The notes beneath the pieces were generated by a model. That model had not been told where the DNA came from and did no database searches. It saw nothing but the letters and a program-made list of their open reading frames with translations. From positions 49,644,222 through 49,708,221 of the forward strand of contig OY998179.1 in assembly GCA_963921935.1 (NCBI GenBank): DNA of 64,000 bases. Direction: 5' to 3'. Of this stretch, positions 55,798 through 64,000 are shown in pieces. The position numbers were made by a program, and so were the translations under genes. Positions within the stretch are counted from its first letter, which is position 1. Each line of letters opens with the position of its first letter. This DNA comes from Galeruca laticollis (lineage: Eukaryota > Arthropoda > Insecta > Coleoptera > Chrysomelidae).

Positions 55798-56487
55798 CCT
55801 AAGTTTTTCTGGAACGAGGCTGTTCGGGTGGCTGCGTATATTTTAAATAGGAGTCCAAGTAGCAATTTAGATATGAAAACACCTGCTGAATTATGGAAGG
55901 ATAAAAAGTCAAATGTGAGCAATCTGAGAGTATTTGGAACAACTGCATACTCACAGGTACCAAAACAATTAAAAGATAAATTTGATCAGAAATCGAGGAA
56001 GTGTATAATGATGGGATATTCACAGACCGGATATAGGCTATGGCATATTGAAAGTCAAATGATTATAGTATCAAGAGATGTCATATTTAATGAAACAGAA
56101 TATTTATATAAAAGCAACAACACATCAATTGAATCAGATCGTATTGAAGAAACTAATGAAGAAATAACCGATATAGGAGAAAAGATAGGACGAACGAGAA
56201 AATTACCAGAGATATTTAATGACTACGAAATGTATATGGCTATTGATTGTTTATCATATGTTGAAAATACACCCGAATGTGTAGAAGAAATTGAAGGCAG
56301 AGAAGACAAGGATTTGTGGTCAAAAGCGATGTCAAGAGAAAATAACAAAGCACGGAAAGAAGTGACAAAGCCAGCTAAAGCTAAAATATTAAAGAAAAAC
56401 GGGTATATTCGAAAAACCCGCATGAGGAAAATGTTGAAGAAAGATATAAGGCTAGACTTGTTGTAAGGGAGTTTGCAGAAAAAGATA
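55798..56487 (+). pseudogene. pol: Integrase C terminus and linker of the copia element
   Basis: Continues the integrase after the mariner: WNEAVRVAAYILNRSPSSNL, TPAELWKDKKSNVSNLRVFG, then GYSQTGYRLWHIESQ and VIFNE, the standard copia integrase C-terminal sequence. An acidic linker follows with EEIEGREDKDLWSKAMSREN, the lead-in to RT. The frame breaks near 56350 and the element is interrupted at 56496 by N. Confidence 0.85.
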
Positions 56488-56495
56488 GCTTTAAC

Positions 56496-57205
56496 CTTAG
56501 ACTAATAATATACAATACAGAGGGCTATTCATTCATAAACACGTTTATTTTTGCAGCCAATAATCCTAAACGCCAGTAGTAGAATAATTGATGAATTACC
56601 AAAAGTGGGGATGATATTGTGAATACATGACCTTGGTAATTTCGGCTGTTTTTCTGACAAACTTGGCACCGAAGAATCATGATAATCCAAAAACATTATA
56701 TTAATTAACATAAAAGTTACTAAAAGTCTTAAAAGCACATAAAAACGAAAGAACCAAATTTTACTCGCTACTCATAATAAACCAAACACGTTTGACATTA
56801 CTTACTATAGCGCAATCGAAATTATCTGACGATATTTGCTTCTCTCTTTATATGGTAATTAAACAAGGACAAAACTACTGAATAGGTTACCCCAGACATG
56901 TATTGACAACAAATACATGTTTAAAATGTATATAAGAATATGCCTTTATTAAATAAAATTCAAGTATTTTTAATTGTTTTTGATGGCAGCGACTGAAATG
57001 CAAAAATTAGTATGAATTTTTTTATTTGCATAACTTTTTAACAAATTTTCAATTAAATCTCTCATTCCTCATTTTTCCTGCAACTAAAGAGAATTTGTAA
57101 ATATGGCAAAGTGGTGGAAGTGTCCGCAAGTGAGCTTAGAATGTGACTCCATGTTTGAGACATCAAAAAGTCAAAACAAACATCTATTATATGTGTTAAT
57201 CTGAG
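56496..57205. mobile_element. 710-bp non-autonomous TIR element N
   Basis: Exact 8-bp duplication GCTTTAAC (56488-56495, 57206-57213). Ends CTTAGACTAAT and CTCAGATTAAC inverted. The end sequence resembles that of element F (CACAGATTA). No coding capacity. hAT or P superfamily. Confidence 0.75.
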
Positions 57206-58302
57206 GCTTTAACTATGGAGAGCTATATTAATCAGTAGTGAAAGTAAGTACGATACGAACACTTCCGTCAGTCGGTAATCAAATAACGTATAACTATATT
57301 CAGTTGGATGTACAAACTGCTTTTCTTAATAGTAAGTTAGAAGAGGATATTTACATTTTTCCGTCAGAGAGGGTTACATGTAAGAAGGATACATTTTTCA
57401 AGTTAGAAAAAAGAAAAATCATTATATGGTTTGAAGCAAGCTGCGAAGTGTTGGAACAATACAATTAGTGATTTTTTAACAAAAGTTCTAGGTTTTAAAA
57501 TATGTGAAACGATTATTACCTATACAAAAGAAGGTCAGGAGATGATATATACATTTTAATATATGTGGATGATATTATTATAGCAGGAAAGGACATGGAA
57601 ATACTTATCGAGTGTAAAACAAAATTGATGGAAGAATTTGACATTAAAGATAAAGGGAATTTAAAGAATTTTTAGGTCTTGAAATTGATTATAATAAAGA
57701 GGAATTAGTTTTGAAGATATGTCAAAGACATTTAATTTTGATAACTGCAATGTTGTGCAACACCAATTGACCCAAAATTAAAACTAAATTTAAATAATAT
57801 AAATAAAGAAAAAAATCAATTAGGCAGTTAATGGGATGTTTCTGATGTTAGGGTCGAGACCAGCTATGCCATAAATTACTTTTCAAGATTTTAGGATGAA
57901 AATTCAAATGAAGTATGCATTTGAAGAGGATATTAAGATACTTGAAAGGAACTGTGAATGTATATTTAAAGTATAATAGAAGTGAAACTGATCTACCCTT
58001 AGTTTGTTATGTAGACTCCGACTGGGGAACAGATGTTAGTGACAAGAAATCAACGGCTGGATATTTAGTAAAAGTTTTTGGGTATAGTACTGCTTGGATA
58101 ACACGTAAACAGGGCTGCATTGCTTTATCAAGCTCAGAAGCCAAACTTGTAGCATTGTGTAGTGCTGTGCAGGAATGCTTATGGTTTAGGAAGCTTTTGA
58201 TAGATATGGAAATAGAAGTTAAACATTTCAAGGTGTTTGAGGACAATCAAGAATGTATCGCGCTAATAAAAATTCCTGAAAATAACAAACGAGTCAAGCA
58301 CA
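57206..58302 (+). pseudogene. pol: RT and RNase H of the copia element
   Basis: RT resumes with TIRTLPSVGNQ and QLDVQTAFLNSKLEEDIYI (motif A with Asp, 57302-57358). The catalytic box YVDDIIIAGK is at 57564-57593. Several stops lie between 57480 and 57900. RNase H at 57915-58302 includes LKRILRYLKGT, CYVDSDWGTDVSDKKSTAGY, ITRKQGCIALSSSEAKL and EDNQECIAL, close to consensus. Interrupted by a hAT element just after residues KRVKH. Confidence 0.85.
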
Positions 58303-58986
58303 CATGGGCGTAGCCAGTGAAGGGCAGGGAGGGGCAACAGACCCCCCCCGGAAGCAAAAATGAATTAAATAATTTTTAAATTTTAATAAACAAAAAATTA
58401 AATCTAAAATATACATATTTTTCTGTTCTGCATATTTTTTTGTTATCTGTTTTATATATTTTGTTTGTTGTTGTGGGCGTTTGGTTGTTTTTATGAACAT
58501 TTTAAAATTAATTAATAAGCTCTAATAAATAAAATTATTCACGTGTCCTTTGTCATTAAAATATATTTCATCAGCAAAGAAAAAGCTGTTTGGAAAACTG
58601 GCAGTGCTAAATATATATTAATAGCGTTTTCGATCTATGCATTGGTGCACACTAGAATTGACCCCCACCAGAATTGGATAAAAAGGAGTGTTCGATTTAC
58701 TCTCAGGATACGTCAATTTTTAGTGTTCGATTCAACCACTTAACAGTCGGCTATTTTTCAGAAAAATGGTGAAAAAATTGTCACTTTCTTTTTGTTTTCA
58801 TTTAACTACATTTTTTAATCCTATTGATTAATTAAAATAAATTTACTCAATACGTAGTTTTAGTGTGAAATATTTTGAAACATTCAATACACAATCCTAC
58901 ATCAGAATCCGAAGTAAATACTCTTATAAGAACTATTGAGGTGGTGTGTACGTGCTCTTGTCTAGCGACGGTGTCATATTTAATAG

Positions 58987-59220
58987 TGTAACGAAACGCC
59001 ACTGGTTTTATTCGAGTTCGAGAAAATCGAGATACAAGTGAGGAATATACGGGAACCGGCGATGCGAATGTTCTGTCAATTTCTAGGCTCAAAAGGGTAT
59101 ATAAAGTTACTTGCCTATCCGGCGCGAACACAGACAGTACAGTACATAGTGCAGGATACGAAGTTGCATACAGCGAATAGAAAGCGAAGCACGAGAAACA
59201 AAAGGGGAAAATCCGTAACA
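58987..59220 (+). mobile_element. Solo LTR inside hAT element O
   Basis: TGTAACG..CCGTAACA, 234 bp, flanked by exact ATAG duplications (58983-58986, 59221-59224). It has a TATA box (GTATATAAAG, 59097) followed by an initiator-like stretch, and purine-rich sequence after it. Ends resemble those of the block at 29658-30989. No internal domains, so it is what remains after LTR-LTR recombination. Confidence 0.8.
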
Positions 59221-60114
59221 ATAGTTTTACCATAGAATAAAGAGAAAGAAAAGACAATATGGGTATAAGAAATTGGTTGCAAAAAGGTTAGATAAATAAT
59301 TTCAGTAGAGAATTAAATTTTTAATTAAAACTTTAGAGTAATTCCATTAGAAATGGTCCAAAAATTTGAAAATTGGTTGCTCGACCAGCACCAAATAAAA
59401 CTACCATGTAATGATAACTTATAATGTAGATATGTTATATCCGATGTTATTTTTTGTTCAAAATTATTTTTTTTCAAATTGTCGGCCGTTCTTGTATCGC
59501 AACGTTTGGAAAAAAAATCAATTGCAGCCATTTACAAAATTGCCAATTGCTCTTTACTCTTTGCTTGTATCTTTGTGAAACAATTTTATTAGCTTTGGCA
59601 AACGATTTTGTGCATTATTATTATAATTCTATATATTTTTCATTATTATGATGCCGACTTTTTTGCCTTCTAATCTAATTATAATAAAAATTACAATAAT
59701 GCACCGATTTTGACAGCTGATATCTCAAATGGGACTAAATATAAAAACTCGAAATTTTCACATATTAAAGATCAAACAGCACTTTATACGTGCTATTAAT
59801 TTCATTTTGTGTTTTTCATCTAGAGAAAAAATATTAACAACAGATATAGTATATCCACGCCACATTATAAGCTATTATTACATGGTAGTTTTGTTTTATA
59901 CTATTTTTATACTAGGGACAAAAATGATATTAGGTTATTATTTTTAGGTCAAAAATCTCTAAAACGGAGAAACTGGGACCTCTAAACAAACTGAAGAACG
60001 CGATGGCTACCATGAAAATGACATTGGTCGTAATGTTAGTTGTGCCAATAACTTGCCTTCTGAAAAAAAGAAGGAATTGTTGACAAACCCTTGAGTTCCA
60101 TCATCCAATTATGA

Positions 60115-62080
60115 TTTTGCTTCTGATGCCATTCACTTTAAAAGAAAATTTAACCATCGGTGGTTAGATCAATATACTACATGGCTGGTGTACTCAAGTC
60201 GTTTGAAAGGTGCTCTATGTTTGTATTGTGTTTTATTTCCGCCAAGAATTGCTACAGTTAAAGGAGTTTTGGGGTCATTTATGGTAAGGCCTTACATGAA
60301 GTTTAAGGATGTACATGAAGATTGTAGAAAGCACGTTGGCAGCCATTACCACAAATCTTCAACAGCTGCTGCAAAAGTATTTCTTGAAAATGCTCCTGTT
60401 GATGTCCAGTTGCAAATAGGGCACCATAAGACGATTGAAGAAAATAAACAAATATTGTCAGCAATTATTTCATGCATAATATTTTGTGGAATTCATGATT
60501 TGCCGCTTAGAGGAAAAGAAGGAAATGAGGGAGTTCTCTTTGACCTTTTAAATTTGAGGATTGACTCTGGTGATGAGAAGCTAAAGAGCCACTTGGATAA
60601 ATGTCAAAAGAATGCAGCCTATACCTCACCAACAATTCAAAATGAGATCATACAACTATGCGGTGAAGTTATCAAAGAAAAAATAATCGAAGACTGTAAA
60701 CGGACAAAAGCTTATGCTGTAATGGCTGATGAAACAGCAGATATCGCTGGAAAAGAGCAGCTTTCTATTGGATTAAGGTTCTATAATGAAAGCCAAAAAA
60801 ATAATCAGGGAGGAATTTGTAGGCTACATTGAGTTAAAATGTCAAGATGCTTCTACAATCGTTAGCGCAATTCAAAGTTTTTTAAAAGATAATAATTTTT
60901 CCGCCTATAATTGTGTGAGATTCGGATTTGACGGGTGTTCCACGATGGCCGGCAAAGTAGGTGGTGTACAGGCCATTCTTAACAAAAAAGTATGCTAAAT
61001 CTTTATTTTTCCATTGCTCCAGCCACAGACAAAATCTTGTGGGCAATGATGCTAGCAAGCTACCAGAAATAAGAAACACAATTGCAACGGTTAACGACAC
61101 AATAACCTTCTTTCGTGAATCGCCAGCCCATAGAAAATCGGTTCCAAATCATTCAAGGCTCTGTGAGACCAGATGGTAGGAAAAATATAAGAGCATAAAA
61201 AATTTTCACAAAGCTTCACTGACATTGTCAAAGCACTAGAACATCTATCTATCGAAGGAAACTATGCAACAAGAAAATCTGCCTACCAATTGCACTGTGC
61301 AGTTACTATACCAATATTCATCTTAGGCTTAAACATAATTGCAAGATATTCTGCAATTTTGGAACCTATTGTAAACGTTTTACAAGGTAAAAGTTATGGT
61401 GAAGAAACATATTGATGATATTCTAGATGTAATCAAAGAAAATCGACAAGATGTCGAAAATGTTTCTTATGATTTATTTAAAAAATCACTTGATATCGCA
61501 GAAAAAGTAGGGGTTGAGTTGTCAGTACCACGAGTCACTCAAAAGCAAGTACACAGAAGTAATCCCCCATCAGAGTCTGCAATTGAATACTGGAAGCGGT
61601 CAATAATCATCCCCTATCTTGATTCCTTAACTTCGTCTTTGGATGCTAGATTCTCCAACGAAAATACACCTGCTCTTGCTTTAACTTATCATCATCCTTC
61701 AATCATGCTCAAAATGGCTTCAAAAGATTTCAAAAAAAATGCAGAATCTTTCATGGAATTTTATAAGTTGGGGTGATGTCTCTGAAGAATTAAATTTGTG
61801 GTACAATATGTGGAAGAAAAAGAATTTAGCAAAAGACAAACTAAAGGACATTGAAGTGGCTGCACTTTTGGAGGAAGCTAATGTTTTTTCCCTGCAACAA
61901 GGCACACACTGCTAATATTAAGTGCTTTCCCATCCACTACTGCTACCGTGGAAAGATCGTTCAGTACCCTAGGAAGGGTAAAAATCTGGCTCAGGAGTAC
62001 AATGGGTGATGACAGACTCACTGGGTTGTGTTTGATGAGTGTGCATCGAAAATGTTTGAAGGAAAAGCAAGACTGCATAG
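60115..62080 (+). pseudogene. hAT transposase (TTF-finger/DUF4371 type), broken
   Basis: A TTF-type finger region includes FNHRWLDQYTTWLVYSS and CLYCVLFPP (to about 60250), with HY and H ligands near 60340. The DUF4371/catalytic region has VMADETADIAGKEQLSIGLR (60720, first Asp) and FGFDGCSTMAGKVGGVQAIL (60925, second Asp with C..M). A region with HCSSHRQNL (61008) follows. The C-terminal dimerisation block TATVERSFSTLGRVKIWLR carries the Glu (about 61942-61998). Frameshifts near 60800, 60985, 61180 and 61390, with stops near 61780-61900, make it non-functional. It resembles ZMYM1/P52rIPK-related hAT transposases of animals. Confidence 0.85.
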
Positions 62081-62206
62081 TTTAATTAAAATCTCAAAGT
62101 TTTGTTTTCATTTGCGTTTTCTTTTTATCCTAAAATTTTACATTTTGGACGACCATGGACCATGGTTTGCCCCCCCCCCCTGCTATAAATCTTGGCTACG
62201 CCCTTG

Positions 62207-62455
62207 CGAGCACATTGATTTAAAATATAATTTCATTTGTGAACATTTGAATAATAACATCTTAAATTTTGAATATATAAATACAAAGTACCAACTTGCA
62301 GATTTTCTAACAAAAGGTTTGTACAGGGCGCAATTTTATTCCAACTGCATTAATATTGGTTTAGAATATGATAAATGGAATGTCTCGTTTTATTATGGCA
62401 AAAAAAATATAAAAATAACTTTCATTCTGTCTGTTGGATACATAAATGTTTAGTT
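62207..62455 (+). pseudogene. pol: C-terminal end of copia pol
   Basis: Restarts after the hAT insertion with HIDLKYNFICEHLNNNILNF, then TKYQLADFLTKGLYRAQF, the consensus copia RNase H tail (HIDI..H..R and DILTK). The hydrophobic end runs to a stop at 62453-62455. Confidence 0.85.
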
Positions 62456-62672
62456 ATAATATGTACTACAAAACTTCATTATATTATGATGGTTATATTA
62501 TTATCATTATTCTTCTAAGATAGTTTTTGTGTCGTTTACTGAAATAAGAAGATCATTAAGAGAGGATGTTGAATATGGCAACATTGAGGACATTTGAAGC
62601 TGACTTATATATCTATGATAATGCTTTTCTTATGAAAGTAAAAGAAAATGATGAAAAGAAATAATGTGAATA

Positions 62673-63578
62673 ACGTATGGTCCTAAAGTTTTTGGAAATT
62701 TTTTAAATTATTTATTTTTGTACCCAATGTCGTTTAATCAAGTTGTCATTGAAACTAAAACGTCACACGTAATCAAGTTTGATTATGACAGTTTAGTTCT
62801 GCAAATCGATTGTAGCAAAATGTCTTACAAATTAGATATTTGTCAGGGCAATCTACCAAGAGCAAAATATAAGTAAGTCAACCATTTACAACACTATAAG
62901 GAATTGTGAAGAGGGTATACCATGCATTAGTTTACCCAAAAGCGGTAGACCAAGAATTTTGAGTGTAAGAAGAGAAAGAAGACTGATGGAAGCTGCTAAA
63001 GACAAAGTTAGAGTTTCTCAGAGAAAATTAGCCCGGAGATTTGGTATTTCGAAAACCACTGTATGAAGAACAATTGATCGCACAAACTTAGTGTTTAGGA
63101 AAAGAAGAAAGGCACCAAAATACACTGCAGACCAGCTAGAAAGAATTCCGCGTTGTTGCCGCGCATTAAGGCGTATCCACTTTGCCAATAAATTGATTGT
63201 AACATAACATTGACTTTGTACCTAAGTTGGACAATCCTCCTAATGTACCTCAGGCTAGGCCAATAGAGGAATTTTGGTCAATACTATCGAGGAAAGTGTA
63301 CGATAAAGGATGGGAAGCTACAAATGAAGATCAATTGCGGCGTCGCATCTTCCAAAAGATTAGAGAAATAGAACCTGTTCTTGTCCAAAGGAAGATGGGA
63401 CAAGTCCGAAGAAAATTACGACTCATTGAGGATAACGGGCCACTATCCATAATGTAATTTGTAATTATTTTTCGTTATAAGTGTTGTTAATTGTTGCCAC
63501 ATGTGCTTTTAAAATTAAAAAAATTTGGAAAAATTTATTAGCATTTAAAAATTTTCCAAAAACTTTAGGACCATACGT
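62673..63578 (+). mobile_element. Internally deleted Tc1-like element P
   Basis: Inverted ends ACGTATGGTCCTAAAGTTTT plus TGGAAA, flanked by TA (62671-62672, 63579-63580). 906 bp. Contains the two terminal parts of a Tc1-type transposase with the catalytic middle missing. Confidence 0.9.
62860..63457 (+). pseudogene. Tc1-like transposase, N and C termini only
   Basis: The N-terminal part (about 62870-63185) has two HTH units, with STIYNTIRNCEEGI, KSGRPRILSVRRERR and SQRKLARRFGISKTTV, then a stop at 63064. The frame jumps at about 63200-63225 to the C-terminal NPPNVPQARPIEEFWSILSR and EDQLRRRIFQKIREIEPVLV (63227-63457), which holds the region of the catalytic Glu (PIEEFW). The Asp-containing core of about 100 residues is absent. 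It could have been mobilised only in trans. Confidence 0.8.
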
Positions 63579-63646
63579 TATATTGTATCATCTGTGCATC
63601 ATTTTCTAATATAAACGAGAAACAAATAGAAAACAAAAATCTAACA

Positions 63647-64000
63647 AGTATGTACGTATTAAGTAAGTATTAATTGACTTACTTACCTTGCAAAAATAAA
63701 GTTCGAATGGCGAATATTTTTGTGCAGTTTCTGGGGCGATACTCATGCATTTTTCATGTTTTATGACTCTCGAGCATCCATGAAACATACCTATCCATTT
63801 CATTTTTTGGGTTTGAAAAGCGATGCTAGCTACTGATCGTATCTGTACCTTCTGTGACACAACGTTTAATCTTCTTTAGTGGTAACGCTATGATACAATA
63901 CTTTTAACAAGTTTGTGGAAAATACAGTAAAATTATGAAAGCAAAGCTAATGCCAAAAAATTTCACATTTGACTGTTATTATTTGTTCCTTGTTAGCAGA
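63647..64000. other. Non-coding right flank
   Basis: Nothing recognised beyond the copia LTR. Confidence 0.4.

Larger units (their letters stand above)
58303..62206 (+). mobile_element. hAT element O with TTF-type transposase remnant
   Basis: Ends CATGGGCGTAGCCAG and CAAGGGCGTAGCCAAG (inverted), flanked by C(A/G)AGCACA (58295-58302, 62207-62214), an 8-bp duplication with one mismatch. Contains a broken transposase (60115-62080) and a solo LTR (58987-59220). Inserted in the last part of copia RNase H, which resumes at 62215. Confidence 0.85.
52236..63646 (+). mobile_element. Copia-type LTR retrotransposon, multiply interrupted
   Basis: LTR copies lie at about 52236-52449 and 62577-63646 (the latter opened by element P), both ending ACAAAAATCTAACA. 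Order on the plus strand is gag, protease, integrase, RT, RNase H: integrase before RT is the copia order. Inserted elements are a mariner (54490-55795), N (56496-57205), a hAT (58303-62206) and P (62673-63578). Without them it is about 4.6 kb. Several frameshifts and stops show it is inactive. The target duplication could not be fixed because the 5' LTR start has degenerated. Confidence 0.9.
62577..63646 (+). repeat. 3' LTR of the copia element, interrupted by P
   Basis: TGTTGAATATGG at 62577 follows a purine tract (TAAGAGAGGA). The two halves (62577-62672, 63579-63646) match the 5' LTR, e.g. TTATGAAAGTAAAAGA and GAAACAAATAGAAAACAAAA. Confidence 0.85.

Noticed and set aside
1..64000. CRISPR arrays, rRNA, tRNA, bacterial operons
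   Set aside because: None found by eye; tandem arrays at 30095-30535 lack spacers, and the gene structures are eukaryotic.

Overview
This window is repeat-dense, AT-rich eukaryotic nuclear DNA. It is most likely from an insect, and a beetle would fit, but nothing here fixes the species. The evidence is metazoan TE families with spliced exons (GT..AG), Mag-type and other Ty3/gypsy elements, a copia element whose primer site matches the internal initiator-tRNA-Met site known from Drosophila copia, a mariner, a MULE with a FLYWCH domain, P-like/THAP elements, hAT, PIF/Harbinger MITEs and a Penelope-like element. I saw no rRNA, tRNA or CRISPR and no prokaryotic operon structure. The only plausible host gene is a small single-exon PRR15-like ORF (6124-6390, minus); a C2H2 finger fragment (45676-46052) and an ORF at 43012-43266 are weaker candidates.

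Layout. 1-1164: featureless. 1167-5748: degenerate pogo/CENP-B-like transposon with a foldback repeat inserted in its 5' region. 6124-6390: PRR15-like ORF. 6766-22309: a minus-strand gypsy element (E) with GTAT target duplications, broken by a THAP/P-like deletion element (6942-8420), a second P-like element (8448-11172, itself holding a third TIR element), a palindromic TA-site MITE (12864-18052) that was later hit by a plus-strand Mag-type gypsy (K, 13322-17863), and a Harbinger MITE placed 5 bp from the LTR end. 22315-27198: a second Mag-type gypsy (J, minus), abutting E and sharing its GTAT(A) target. 27862-29220: Tc1/mariner/IS630-type transposase with one stop. 29658-30989: GC-rich putative solo LTR inside an (AT)n tract. 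31401-32432: Penelope-like fragment with GIY-YIG domain, 50-bp inverted ends and a hammerhead ribozyme fold.

34072-36332: a possible second AT-tract-embedded LTR-like block. 36756-40579: second copy of the P-like element, carrying a complete MULE (37063-38912) with an uninterrupted transposase. 40844-42620: a broken second IS630-type transposase holding a palindromic MITE and a Crypton-like fragment. 43458-45115: two MITEs. 46268-51778: three LINE fragments and a small hAT MITE. 52236-63646: a copia element split by a complete mariner with intact transposase (54490-55795), a 710-bp TIR element, a 3.9-kb hAT (with a solo LTR inside it) and an internally deleted Tc1-like element in its 3' LTR.

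Most boundaries were set by matching terminal repeats, target-site duplications and uninterrupted copies elsewhere in the window, so the nesting order can be read as a relative insertion history. The two elements that look most recent and best preserved are the mariner and the MULE. All comparisons were made by eye; no database search or computed identity is claimed.
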